Shown here in pieces: positions 49,244 to 57,790 of a stretch of 64,000 nt of DNA. The position numbers and the translations under genes are program-made. The notes under the pieces are model-generated. The model searched no databases. It was not told the DNA's origin and saw only the letters and a list, made by a program, of their open reading frames with translations. Source of the stretch: Micromonospora cremea (GTDB lineage: Bacteria > Actinomycetota > Actinomycetes > Mycobacteriales > Micromonosporaceae); NCBI RefSeq assembly GCF_900143515.1, contig NZ_FSQT01000002.1, positions 558,001 to 622,000 on the forward strand, in the 5' to 3' direction. Positions within the stretch are counted from its first letter, which is position 1, and the number at the start of each line of letters is the position of its first letter.

Positions 49244-50343
49244 GCCGACTCCAATGGCAGGAGGGCGGCGACCCGCCAGCCGTCGCCGTGCGCGCCCGCG
49301 CTCAGGGAGCCGCCGAGCACGTGTATCCGGTCCCGGAGGTCTGCCAGGCCGGACCTGCCACCCGGAATCGGTCGCGGTGGCCGACGGCCTGCGGGGCCAT
49401 CGTTGGTGATGGTCACGGCAAGCGCCGGCCCAGGTGCCCGGCGCAGCGATGCCCGCACGGCGGTGGCGGTGGGCGCGTGCCGGCGTACGTTGGTCAGTGC
49501 CTCGGTGACCAGCCGATACGCGGTCGCGCCCACCTCGGGCGGCACGACGGCCACGAGGTCCGGATCGAGGTCGGCCTCGACCCGTACCGTGTCGTCGAAG
49601 CGCGCGAGCAGCGCGGGCAGGTCCGCCAGGCCAGTAAGCGCGGTGGTCGTCGCGCCCGGCTCACCGGTCAGGTGGCGCAGCATGTGCACGGTGCGGTCCA
49701 TCGTGTTGAGAGCCTGCAAGCCGGCGGCCTCGATGCGGGCGAGCGCCTCCAGTGCCCGGCCCGGGTCCGAGTCGGCGACGAACCGGGCAGCCTGCGCCAG
49801 AGCGACGATGCCGCTGACATCGTGAGCGACGAAGTCGTGCAGCTCACGGGAGAGGGTGACGCGCTGTGCGTGCTGCGCGGCCGCGACCGATCGGATCCGC
49901 CGCAGCTCCGCCAGACGCGGGTATCCGCCGATCACGACGGCGGCAAGCGGCCCGGCCGACCACAGCGCGCAGGCGCCGACTGCGTCGAGGAGCGAGTCGG
50001 ATGGCAGGAACCGCAGCACGCAGACAGCTACCGCGAGCGCCGCGACGCTGACGGCTGCGATGGCCTGCCGCGGGGACGCCCACCGGGTCGCCGCGACGAC
50101 CAACAGAAGGAGCGCCGCGCATTCGGCAAGCCCGACCACGCCCGCGACCTCACCGTAGGCCGGCGGGGAAGCGATCGTGGCGACGGTGGCCGCCAGCGAC
50201 ACCGCGCCGGCAGTGATCCCAGACCAACCGCACCAGACGCGCCGGCGCCGCCAGCCGACCACCACGCCCAGAACGGCGCAGCCCGCGGTCACCGCGGGCA
50301 GGATCGCCAGCACTCCGATCGCGTTGTCCGGCGGGGATTCCAC
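49240..50343 (-). CDS. Sensor histidine kinase (NarL type)
   Basis: A 367-residue membrane kinase with five to six N-terminal helices and short loops, the HisKA_3 helix SRELHDFVAHDVSGIVALAQ (phosphoacceptor His in ELHD) and an HATPase_c domain (LVTEALTNVRRHAP, GGRSGLADLRDRI). The GTG at 50343 is preferred. TACGCT lies six bases upstream, so the message is probably leaderless; the longer frame to 50421 has atypical residues. It is coupled by four bases to its response regulator gene and divergent from the membrane protein at 50473. Confidence 0.9.
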   Translation of the reverse strand: MESPPDNAIGVLAILPAVTAGCAVLGVVVGWRRRRVWCGWSGITAGAVSLAATVATIASPPAYGEVAGVVGLAECAALLLLVVAATRWASPRQAIAAVSVAALAVAVCVLRFLPSDSLLDAVGACALWSAGPLAAVVIGGYPRLAELRRIRSVAAAQHAQRVTLSRELHDFVAHDVSGIVALAQAARFVADSDPGRALEALARIEAAGLQALNTMDRTVHMLRHLTGEPGATTTALTGLADLPALLARFDDTVRVEADLDPDLVAVVPPEVGATAYRLVTEALTNVRRHAPTATAVRASLRRAPGPALAVTITNDGPAGRRPPRPIPGGRSGLADLRDRIHVLGGSLSAGAHGDGWRVAALLPLESA

Positions 50344-50472
50344 CCGGTAAGCGTAGGCACACGGTCGGTGGCGGCGCAGTCGGCCGATCGGCAGATCGGG
50401 CGCCGGCCGCGGGCCGGACAACCTGTCGATCGGGAGATGGTGCCGACTCGCCAGGCGGGCGACGGTTTTCGC

Positions 50473-51612
50473 ATGACTTCACGAATGACGACCTGGCCGG
50501 CGGCAGCGGCGCTATGGGCGCTGGCGTACGGGCTACTCGCGCTGTACTGGTCCGCCGGTGGCGCCGGCTTTCCGTTCGGCGCCGCCGACCCGGACCCCGG
50601 TATCGACAAGGGCATGTCGATCCTTGGTGGTGCACACCAGGCGAGCGCCGCACCGGTGATAGCGGTCTGCGCAATGGCCGCCACGGTCCTGGCTGGGCTT
50701 CTCGCGGTGCGGACCTGGCCCGGACGGGCCGGTGCCGCCCTCGAGGCGATCGCCTGGGCGGTCGCGCTCGTGCTCGGCATCGTCCTGCCCGACTACCGGC
50801 CGTTGGTGGCCGTCGGTCATCTCCCGGTTCTGCTGGCAGGCAAGCCGTTCGGCTGGCCGGAGGACGTGACCATCGCGTCACAGGTGCCCTGGCCGGTCGT
50901 CAACCAATTCATCTGCATCCTCGGCGGAATACTGTTCGCCGTTGCCGCGCTCGCGCACCGGCGGACCCGGACCGGTGCCTGTGCCGCGTGCGGGCACAGT
51001 GGCCGCGACCATGACCCGGCCCGGTGGGGCGCGGTGGCGGTGTGGATCGCGGCCGGCGTACCTGTGCTGTACGCGACCACCCGGTGGGCCTGGGCTCTCG
51101 GCGTCCCGTTCGGCTTCAGTGCCGCCGAGCTTCGCCAGATGGACCAGGAACTGCCGGGCATCTGGTGGGTCGGTGCGGCCATGGGAAGCATGGGCCTGAT
51201 CGGTTCGGTACTGACGGTCGGACTGATCCGTCCGTGGGGTGAGGCATTCCCGCGCTGGATACCGGTGCTACGTGGACGCCGGGTGCCGGTCGCGCTGGCG
51301 GTCGTGCCCGCGATGGCCGTCGCGATGCTGGTCACCTCGGCCGGTTTGATGTTCGCGCGGGCCCTGTACGTCAACCCGAGCATGGGCAACTGGGCCGCGA
51401 TGGGGCCGAGCCTGCTGTGGCCGGTCTGGGGTGCGGCGCTGGCCGTGGCGGCGGTCGCCTACCGACTACGCCGCCAGACCCCGTGCGCACGATGCGGCGA
51501 CTCGCAGTCCGGCCGAGGTACTGCGCCTCACCTACCGCTCTCGTCGGGCGCCCGCGCGGCGTCCCACAATCCGGCATCGGCCCACCCGGGCCATGCTCGC
51601 CATCGCCCGTGA
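50473..51612 (+). CDS. Multi-helix membrane protein with CxxC pairs
   Basis: A 379-residue integral membrane protein with about eight helices. A conserved opening LWALAYGLLALYWSAGGAGFPFG is typical of a family of actinomycete membrane proteins placed beside NarL-type two-component systems. A loop in the middle has CAACGHSGRDHD and the tail has CARCGDS, so cysteine pairs may bind metal or be redox-active. The last 35 residues are low-complexity. It is divergent from the sensor kinase and may be its regulated partner. Function unknown. Confidence 0.75.
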   Translation: MTSRMTTWPAAAALWALAYGLLALYWSAGGAGFPFGAADPDPGIDKGMSILGGAHQASAAPVIAVCAMAATVLAGLLAVRTWPGRAGAALEAIAWAVALVLGIVLPDYRPLVAVGHLPVLLAGKPFGWPEDVTIASQVPWPVVNQFICILGGILFAVAALAHRRTRTGACAACGHSGRDHDPARWGAVAVWIAAGVPVLYATTRWAWALGVPFGFSAAELRQMDQELPGIWWVGAAMGSMGLIGSVLTVGLIRPWGEAFPRWIPVLRGRRVPVALAVVPAMAVAMLVTSAGLMFARALYVNPSMGNWAAMGPSLLWPVWGAALAVAAVAYRLRRQTPCARCGDSQSGRGTAPHLPLSSGARAASHNPASAHPGHARHRP

Positions 51613-51753
51613 CCAAGCCTCCCTGCTGGTGGTCGACCCCGAAGCCATCACCCATACTCGGGCACCTACCGTCGTCCGCTCCTTGCCCGGGCGCTCACCG
51701 CGCCCGGGCAAGGAAGCGAGGAGACAACGATCATGGGGCAGTACGTTGGCCGA

Positions 51754-51925
51754 CATCCTGGGCGCGGCAGCACACGGGCACTTCCCCCCACCGGACGGCG
51801 GGACCACGGTGGTGCCGCAGCCGAGCCACCGCGACGCCGGAGTGATCCCACCGCCCCCGCCTGGCCGGCGGAAACCCCTCTCGGCACCGCTCAGCGTCAG
51901 CGGCCGGCTTGGCCTACCGGGGTGA
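51754..51925 (+). other. Possible remnant of a GNAT-type gene N-terminus
   Basis: The frame starting near TTG 51754 reads LADILGAAAHGHFPPPDGGTTVVPQ and PSHRDAGVIP, then becomes Pro-rich and stops. A small domain followed by FPPxDGxxxVxPxPSxRDAGV often begins actinomycete GNAT-like proteins, but the acetyltransferase part is absent here. The rest of the 51613-51954 gap shows nothing else. Confidence 0.3.
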
Positions 51926-51954
51926 GGACCGAGGCGGGCCACGCTTGCGGCCAT

Positions 51955-52170
51955 ATGATCCGTGAGGTGGAGCCAGATCTTCAGGACGAACAGCGACCTT
52001 CGCCTCGCACCAAAGGCGTTCATCGTCGATGTCCGGAATGTCGAGGTGTTGCGCGGCTTCCAGGCATGGTGAAAACCACGGGCATGGGTAAGGGAATGGG
52101 AAGCGTTTTCGGGCCCTGCCCCACCTGCGACGGTGTCGGCTACCTCGCTGAGGACGACGTAGCGGATTGA
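51955..52170 (+). CDS. Small zinc-ribbon-like protein (DnaJ-type CxxCxG repeats)
   Basis: A 71-residue basic protein with two cysteine pairs: CPECRGVARLPG and CPTCDGVGYL, 31 residues apart, matching the CxxCxGxG repeats of the DnaJ zinc finger. A GMGKGMGSVFG loop lies between. The ATG (51955) or a GTG four codons later could start it. The cysteine spacing argues that this is a real gene, but no homologue is recalled with certainty. Confidence 0.5.
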   Translation: MIREVEPDLQDEQRPSPRTKGVHRRCPECRGVARLPGMVKTTGMGKGMGSVFGPCPTCDGVGYLAEDDVAD

Positions 52171-52288
52171 GCACGTGCAGAAGGAGCCTCGTCACCGCCG
52201 TCGCCACAGAGGTTGAAACGGCGGGACCTCTCGTACGTGCACCGTTAATGACTTTTGCCGTGCCGGGGCAGTGTCTACTGTCTGGTGA

Positions 52289-53029
52289 ATGCGTTCGCGA
52301 TTGCTGGCAGTGACCTTCGAGGCGCAGGATCCGGCTCGTGCGGCGCAGTTCTGGGCCGCTCTGCTCGGCCGGGAGGTCATCGAGGATGCCGCCGGTGCGC
52401 TTCTGCCGGGCGATGACGCCCAGCTCGGTCTTCGGTTCGTTCCGGGCCGCGCGGGCCAACTCGGAGCGAACCGCATGCACCTGCACCTGACCAGCGCCGA
52501 TCTCGACGAGCAGCAGCACACGGTGGCGATGACGCTGAAGCTTGGTGGCCGCCACCTCGATGTTGGGCAGCGACCAGAGGACGAGCACGTCGTTCTGGCC
52601 GACCCTGCGGGCTACGAGTTCTGCGTGATCGAGCCCGGCAACGCCTACCTCGCCGGGTGCGGCTTCCTCGGTGAGCTCACCTGTGACGGCACCCGGGAAG
52701 TCGGCCTGTTCTGGAGCAAGGTGCTGGGCTGGCCGCTGGTGTGGGACCAGGACGAGGAGACGGCGATCCAGTCACCGCGCGGCGGCACGAAGGTCGCATG
52801 GGCGGGCCCACCCGTGGCCCTGAAGAGGGAGCCGAACCGGCAACGCTTCGAGCTCATCCCGGCCGCTGGCGACCAGCAAGCACCGCTCGACGAGCTGATC
52901 TCCCTCGGGGCCACTCGGGTCGAGATCGGTGAGGACGGCACAGTCGTGCTGGCAGATCCCGACGGCAACGAGTTCTGCCTCAGGGGGACTGACCACAGCC
53001 CTGCCGGATCGCCCATCCCGCCAGGGTGA
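52289..53029 (+). CDS. VOC-family (glyoxalase-like) protein with two domains
   Basis: A 246-residue protein with two vicinal-oxygen-chelate domains. The first reads LLAVTFEAQDPARAAQFWAALLG and ends VVLADPAGYEFCVIE (residues 1-116). The second reads LGELTCDGTREVGLFWSKVLGWPL and ends VVLADPDGNEFCL. It is the PhnB/glyoxalase-like subgroup with no assigned substrate; some relatives give resistance to antibiotics or act as lyases. The fold normally holds a divalent metal between the paired modules. Confidence 0.88.
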   Translation: MRSRLLAVTFEAQDPARAAQFWAALLGREVIEDAAGALLPGDDAQLGLRFVPGRAGQLGANRMHLHLTSADLDEQQHTVAMTLKLGGRHLDVGQRPEDEHVVLADPAGYEFCVIEPGNAYLAGCGFLGELTCDGTREVGLFWSKVLGWPLVWDQDEETAIQSPRGGTKVAWAGPPVALKREPNRQRFELIPAAGDQQAPLDELISLGATRVEIGEDGTVVLADPDGNEFCLRGTDHSPAGSPIPPG

Positions 53030-53105
53030 CCTGCTGCCGGCACGTTTCCTTGCGTCGAGCTGCTCGGCCGCCCTCGGCCCGATGATAGGCCCCGGTCACG
53101 CCGCC

Positions 53106-54366
53106 TCAGGTGTCAGCCATCGCTGCCAGGGCGAACAAGGGTGGCACCGGATCGGCCGCCCGGATCGCGGCAACGACCTGTGCCAGTTGCTGGTAGTCCC
53201 CGCCGGCCGCCCCGATGAGGGTGTCCGCATCGGCGTGGTTGCCGAGGTGACACTCGGCGGCGGCCCGCAGGAGAAACGCGACGCTGCACAGATCCGGCGG
53301 GTCAATGCCCGGCCGAATCTCGAGAAGCAGCGACCGCGCATGCTCCGGCCGCTGGTTGAGCAGGTGAGCCAGGCTCATGGCGACACGAGCCGACAACATG
53401 TGTGGCTGCACGTGAAAGGGCGAGCTGGGCCAGTTCCGAAATCTCCAACACCTCTTTGTGTTCGACCGGCGATCGGTTCACCACTGCGGCGTACAGGTAC
53501 AACAACCCGAACTGGACGGTAAGCGCCTCGCCGATTGCGGCGGCGGCCACGGGATCGGTGCTGTCGGCGCGAGCCAGCGGTGCGAGCCGCTCCGCGTCGG
53601 CAATGAGGTCCGCCGCCGACTGCGCGTGTCCCGTACTCCAGCGCCGTTGGAAGGCAGCGAGCGCGAGTCGTGGGTCGTTGCCGTCGCGAACCGGATCTCC
53701 GAGACGGTCGTCGTCAACCTCCCCTCGGGCGATCGTCCGCAACGTCCTGCTCGCCTCCTCCTGGTAGTAGGCCGCGCGTAGCGCGGCGCGGGTGGCTGTG
53801 GGCGCCAAGAGCCAGCGAAGCAGGTTGCGGCCGTCACTGCGGGGCGATATCCCGGGAAGGAGATTGACCACCCCGAGCAGCGCCGCAAGGAGCGCTGCGC
53901 CGAGCAGTGCGACGCGTGTCCACGCCGTGCTCGTCAACGCGGTTGCGGTAGCGAGCACCGTGGCAGTGCAGAGGTTCGCCATCGGGCCACCGAGGTAGAA
54001 CAGCACCATCCGTAGCGGCAACGCGGTCGCCGACGGCGCCGGCCGGACCGACACCTCGCTCTGCCACCCGGTAAAGGGTGCGATGCGGACCGCGATGACC
54101 GGCAGACGCAGCAGCTTCGCCACGACGAGGGGCCCGCATTCGTGCAGGACGACGTGCACCCACAACGACACGCAGGTGAAGGCGATGGCGGCGATCGCAC
54201 CCGTCACCGACTCGGTGACGAACAGCGCGAACGCCACCGCCTCCAACACCAGAAGGATGGACGCGGCGACCAGCCGCCGACGGGGGGCGATCACCGGGAG
54301 ATGGTACGGCCGGACAGGTAGAGCCGGGGTACGGTCCGCACGTCGCACACTGCGACGCCGATCCAT
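53106..54366 (-). pseudogene. M50-like membrane protein with altered active site, frameshifted
   Basis: The first part (to about residue 330) has a site-2-protease plan. Helices LVAASILLVLEAVAFALFV and GAIAAIAFTCVSLWVHVVLHEC come first, with HECGP where HExxH is expected. Then come LGGPMANLCTATVLATATAL and VNLLPGISPRSDGRNLL, which keeps the N-x-x-P-Asp-Gly motif. A helical C-terminus follows (YYQEEASRTLRTIARGEVD). Near 53412-53425 the frame shifts, and QPHMLSARVAMSLAHLLNQRPEHARSLLLEI continues as a helical repeat to the stop at 53106. The second zinc His is replaced by Pro, so proteolysis is doubtful even without the shift. Start uncertain (54366 or GTG 54294). Confidence 0.65.
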
Positions 54367-54409
54367 CGATCGCGATGCCCAAGACGCTGGACGTGTCGTC
54401 CGCGGCCCG

Positions 54410-54541
54410 GAGCGTCAGTTTGGAAGAACTTGCTCAGCCGACCGTGATGCCTGAAACGCCTGCAGCTGATGGCCACTCCGGTTACGCCTCGTGCCCGCTC
54501 GTGCCCGCTGTGCGCCCCGGCTACTGGTCCACGGATCGCCC
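54410..54541. repeat. Long dispersed repeat, copy A
   Basis: About 130 bp, roughly three quarters identical to 56879-57010. The best core is TTGGAAGA, then CGTGATGCC and GAAACGCCTGC, then CTCGTGCCC and TACTGG. In both copies the same frame is open and the peptide is conserved (LEExAQ, VMPETPA, SCPL, GYW). Both copies lie just upstream of a small gene. Confidence 0.75.
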
Positions 54542-54569
54542 GCGCCGCGCCTTCGTGGTAAAGAAGACG

Positions 54570-54926
54570 ATGGGGATACGTCTCGGTAGTGTCGTGATCA
54601 ATTGCGCCGATCTTGAGACCATGACGAAGTTCTGGGCCGCTGCGCTGGATCTCACTCCCGGTCCCGGCAGCGACGATGGCCGCTTTCGGGTATTGCGTGG
54701 GCCTCGGGTTAACGTCTCGCTACAGGTCGCGGCCAGTTCGGTCAGCGCCCGCGATCAAATGCACGTCGATCTCTACAGCGACGACCAAGAGGGTGAGGTG
54801 CAACGCCTCGTCGGACTCGGTGCCAGTTACGTACGGCACAACGACGATCCGAGGGACGACTACACCGTGCTTGCCGACCCCGAAGGCAACGAATTCTGCG
54901 TGTGCACCAGAACAACGCTCGATTGA
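54570..54926 (+). CDS. VOC-family (glyoxalase-like) protein, single domain
   Basis: A 118-residue vicinal-oxygen-chelate protein: IRLGSVVINCADLETMTKFWAAALDLTP at the start and YTVLADPEGNEFCVCTR at the end, with MHVDLYSDD holding a metal-type His in the middle. The ATG follows AAGAAG. An in-frame ATG 195 bases earlier would add the repeat-encoded segment and is unlikely to be used. The substrate is unknown. It resembles each half of the two-domain VOC protein at 52289. Confidence 0.85.
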   Translation: MGIRLGSVVINCADLETMTKFWAAALDLTPGPGSDDGRFRVLRGPRVNVSLQVAASSVSARDQMHVDLYSDDQEGEVQRLVGLGASYVRHNDDPRDDYTVLADPEGNEFCVCTRTTLD

Positions 54927-54965
54927 GGTGGGTAGGCCCTAGGTGGGCAGTGCCTGATCCGATGA

Positions 54966-55263
54966 GCGGATCTCCTCGTCGGGCAGTCGCCAGACCATCC
55001 AGCCTCCCCGGACGGGGACAAGGTGGAGCCCCCTACCGGACGAACGACCTTGGCCCCGTCCGGGGAGGCTGGTAGCCCTCGTGGCGCCCGGCGAGGTGAG
55101 CTGCGGGCGGCATCTCTGAGGAGGGCCGGGGTTCGGGGCAGAGCCCCGAGGTCTTCTGGTCCTAGTCGTCCCTCAGCGTGGCCAGCAGGCCCGGCAGATG
55201 CCGGCCGGAGGTCGCCAGCAGGCCGGGGCCGGGCCGGCACGGCCCGCTTGCGGGCCGCCTTGA
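54966..55263. repeat. Long hairpin repeat block, copy 1
   Basis: It matches 57791-58041 closely. It opens with GCGGATCTCCTCGTCGGGCA and contains an 18-bp perfect inverted repeat, CAGCCTCCCCGGACGGGG (55000-55017) with its complement (55054-55071), across a 36-base loop. A second hairpin of GGGTTCGGGGC and GAGCCCCGAGG type follows. It ends at GGCCGCCTTGA, exactly where an integrase 3' fragment begins. Confidence 0.82.
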
Positions 55264-55294
55264 CCGGGCGGCGGGTCGTGCGGCTGCGGACTGA
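55250..55294 (+). pseudogene. Integrase 3' end fragment
   Basis: These bases match the last 45 bases of the tyrosine recombinase remnant ending at 59011 (…RLDRAAGRAAAD, stop). They are fused directly to the hairpin repeat block at a shared GGCCGCCTTGA. It is the tail of a second, deleted integrase. Confidence 0.75.
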
Positions 55295-55408
55295 GAGCGT
55301 TGGTCCGGACCTCGACGCGATTCGTCCGGGTCCCCGACAGCATGGGTGACCAGAGCTTTTGCTTGGTGGGGCGGGCGGGACTCGAACCCGCGACCGAGGG
55401 ATTACGAG
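55250..55408. repeat. Element end: 159-bp direct repeat, left copy with partial tRNA
   Basis: It matches 58967-59125 without gaps and with only a few mismatches, exactly 3717 bp away. Its right part (55364-55408) is the 3' half of the tRNA-Met gene including CCA. The match breaks off in the anticodon loop, as expected of an attachment site left by a tyrosine integrase. Confidence 0.9.
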
Positions 55409-55609
55409 ATCAAAATGCCCGACCCGCCGACCTGGGCACATGGGGGTCTACCAGCGGAAATGATCCTCGGCATCTCACGCTGCTCCCCCGCTATCCGTCG
55501 ACCTCTTGCGGACTAGGTGCGGACCGCTCCGGGTTCGGCCGTCCGGCATCTGCCGGCGCACAGCCGCCACGTGACAGCTCGCGTTCCCGCACTGGCGGCT
55601 GCTCATGCC

Positions 55610-56065
55610 TTACCGGCGTTCAGGCCACGCGCTGTCCCAGCTTGCCCAGATGGCAACCTCGTCAGCCGACTCCAGACCCGTTGCCAACAGCAGCGAGATG
55701 ACAGCGACCAGGCGGGTGAACACCACAATCGAGGAGCCATGCAGGCCCTCGCCGATGGCCGTGATAACCAGACCCCTAGCAAGGTCGCGGCCTGCGGCAT
55801 GGAGGGCCTCGGCGTACTCCGGCTCGGTTAGCCCAAGCGTGACTTCATCACACGGAACGAGGAGCGTCACGGGCATTGGATTGAGGTCGAGCTGGACTCC
55901 CGGAGAGTCGGTCGCACGCGCCATGAGCAAGCCGTACGAGGACGGGTGCCCCAGGCGGCCCCGGTACTCAACGCCGACGACGCCAGCCTCGGCCGGCATC
56001 GGACCGTCGCAGCCAGTCCACCCGGTCAGGCAGGAAAACTCCCGCCGCCGAAACTCCCTGAGCAT
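55610..56065 (-). CDS. Hypothetical protein of the tRNA-Met element
   Basis: A 151-residue protein that I do not recognise. It reads MLREFRRREFSCLTGWTGCDGPMPAEAG, then VGVEYRGRLGHPSSYGLLMAR, and ends with a hydrophobic helix (IVVFTRLVAVISLLLATGLE). TACGGT lies seven bases before the ATG, so a leaderless message is likely; GTG at 56074 is an alternative start. Codon use is less GC-biased at third positions than in core genes of the window, consistent with foreign origin. It is divergent from the GIY-YIG gene. Confidence 0.6.
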   Translation of the reverse strand: MLREFRRREFSCLTGWTGCDGPMPAEAGVVGVEYRGRLGHPSSYGLLMARATDSPGVQLDLNPMPVTLLVPCDEVTLGLTEPEYAEALHAAGRDLARGLVITAIGEGLHGSSIVVFTRLVAVISLLLATGLESADEVAIWASWDSAWPERR

Positions 56066-56255
56066 GGGCCGCACCGTAGCGGACCGCCGTAAGCCTGGCG
56101 GCCTTGGGATTAGAAGAAGATCGCGGGCGACTGGTCAGCTTGCACGGACCCTGCTCAGGCCGTCCGCCGTTGTCGGAATGTGTCCGCCGTGGCTGGCAGG
56201 CTTGGCTGTACGAATGGCTGTACGGCCAACACAGCGACATCGATGAGGAGCGCCG

Positions 56256-56846
56256 GTGATCCCTGAGGAAGCGTTGCTCCGTCCGTCTCGGCTCTATCGG
56301 GTTGAGGAGATTCGTGGGCGGGACTGCCCGATACCTGCGGCTCCGGGTGTCTACGCCTGGTACTTCACGTCTCCGCCATCGCTGGTACCTGTGGCCGGAT
56401 GCCACACGCAGGACGGGGCGGTGCTGCTTTACGTGGGCATCTCACCGAAGGCACCCCCGGGCAACGGGCGCCCTCCGAGCCGGCAGACCATCCGTAGCCG
56501 GATCCGCTATCACTACCGAGGCAACGCGGCCGGGTCGACGCTACGCCTGACGCTTGGGACGCTCCTTGCCGACGAGCTCGGAATCGGCTTGAGGCGGGTC
56601 GGTAGCGGCATGCGGCTGACGTTCGGCCGAGAGGGTGAGAAGCGGCTCACCGCATGGATGGCAGAGAACGCCCAGGTCGTGTGGGTTGCGACCGATCAGC
56701 CGTGGAAGCTTGAGGAGGAGCTGATCCGATCCTGCGTGCTCCCGCTCAACCTCGATCAGAACCGGCATGGCTCATTCCACGGCCAGCTCTCCGCGCTCCG
56801 TGCCGGACAACGGGCGCAGGCTCGGTTGCTTCCGGTGGAGCGATGA
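56256..56846 (+). CDS. GIY-YIG nuclease-family protein
   Basis: A 196-residue protein. The two signature strands are PGVYAWYFTSPPS (GVYAWYF for GIY) and AVLLYVGISPK (YVG for YIG). RSRIRYHYRGNA supplies the catalytic Arg region and KLEEELIRSCVLPLNLDQN the Glu. The folded domain fills most of the chain, with no added DNA-binding domain. Free-standing GIY-YIG proteins in mobile islands may be homing-type or defence nucleases. It lies in the tRNA-Met element behind a gap with a TTGGC...GCCAA inverted repeat (near 56211-56238). Confidence 0.78.
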   Translation: MIPEEALLRPSRLYRVEEIRGRDCPIPAAPGVYAWYFTSPPSLVPVAGCHTQDGAVLLYVGISPKAPPGNGRPPSRQTIRSRIRYHYRGNAAGSTLRLTLGTLLADELGIGLRRVGSGMRLTFGREGEKRLTAWMAENAQVVWVATDQPWKLEEELIRSCVLPLNLDQNRHGSFHGQLSALRAGQRAQARLLPVER

Positions 56847-56878
56847 CCGGTGCCTCGGCTGAGCCAGGGGCAGCTCGG

Positions 56879-57010
56879 GAGCCTCAGATTGGAAGAGCGT
56901 GCTCAAGTGGTCGTGATGCCCGAAACGCCTGCGGGCGGGGGCAGAGTCCGGTACCGCTCGTGCCCCCTCATGACCGCTGGGCACCACGGTTACTGGCCCG
57001 TGGCTGGCCC
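56879..57010. repeat. Long dispersed repeat, copy B
   Basis: The counterpart of 54410-54541, reading GAGCCTCAGATTGGAAGAGC at its start and CGTGATGCCCGAAACGCCTG in its core. It lies between the GIY-YIG gene and the hypothetical gene at 57070. Confidence 0.75.
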
Positions 57011-57069
57011 GTCACGGACACCGGCTTGCTCAGAGGGCGACTGTCAGCGACCTGTGCCAAAATCGGCCG

Positions 57070-57774
57070 ATGCACAAGATCCCAGGGTATGAAAACGACC
57101 CCTTGGTCGATGGGGCGTATCTGGTAGACGAGCCACTTTTCTGGGCGACCCACTTGTTGCAATACACCAACGGCGTCGAAGAGCCGCTGTGCGCGGGATT
57201 CGGCGTCAGCGAGGCCGACCTGTGGCAGTTCTACAAACGGGTCAGCGATGAGCATCAGTGGCTAGTGCTGTCAGTCCCGCTCTCTGCGGGGCACCTGCTC
57301 CATGTCGTCTACCGCAACTTTCCCGAGGACAACGGGTACGACTACCTGCTGCACCATCCCGAGTGGGATTCGACAGTTCCCTTGGCAACTGTCGAAGGTT
57401 GCTTCAGGGGACCTGGGCTGTGCTGGCCGGAGTTGCTCGCCGTTGCGCATAAGGCGGCCGAAGCCGGATCAGCCCCGCGCCTTGACCCCCACGCCTTCCT
57501 TTTGTTGTTGCCGATCATGAGCGACGCGGAACTCCCCTTGGACGCGGACGATGTCCTCGCTGCGATGTTGACCGCCTGCGGCGCAGCTGGAGATACCAGG
57601 GCGCTGGCCCGCACCCTCCTTGAGGAGCAGGGCTGCTGGGGTCCGCAAAACTGGACTTTGACCCCGGGCGGGCGGATCAGCGAGTTTAGGCACGCGTTCC
57701 GCCGCCCAGGGGCTATGTCGCCAGACGCGTTAGCTCAGATCAGCTCACTACTCAGGTCCGATGGTGACGCTTGA
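57070..57774 (+). CDS. Hypothetical cytoplasmic protein
   Basis: A 234-residue acidic protein of unknown family with no signal peptide or membrane helix. It reads MHKIPGYENDPLVDGAYLV, VSDEHQWLVLSVPLSAGHLLHVVYRNFPEDNGYDYLLHHP, and later LLLPIMSDAELPLDADDVLAAMLTACG and GCWGPQNWTLTPGG. Its size, acidity and place in a mobile element next to other orphan genes resemble immunity-type or island cargo proteins; this is inference. It lies just downstream of repeat copy B. Confidence 0.65.
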   Translation: MHKIPGYENDPLVDGAYLVDEPLFWATHLLQYTNGVEEPLCAGFGVSEADLWQFYKRVSDEHQWLVLSVPLSAGHLLHVVYRNFPEDNGYDYLLHHPEWDSTVPLATVEGCFRGPGLCWPELLAVAHKAAEAGSAPRLDPHAFLLLLPIMSDAELPLDADDVLAAMLTACGAAGDTRALARTLLEEQGCWGPQNWTLTPGGRISEFRHAFRRPGAMSPDALAQISSLLRSDGDA

Positions 57775-57790
57775 CAACCGCGCTGCTGCG

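Noticed and set aside
54375..54569. Longer start for the VOC protein at 54570
   Set aside because: The added residues come from a dispersed repeat, the fold begins at MGIRLGSVVIN, and ATG 54570 has its own AAGAAG ribosome binding site.
55364..55408. A second tRNA-Met gene
   Set aside because: Only the 3' half (T arm, acceptor and CCA) is present. The D arm and 5' acceptor strand are missing, and the anticodon position reads CGT, so it is an attachment-site remnant.
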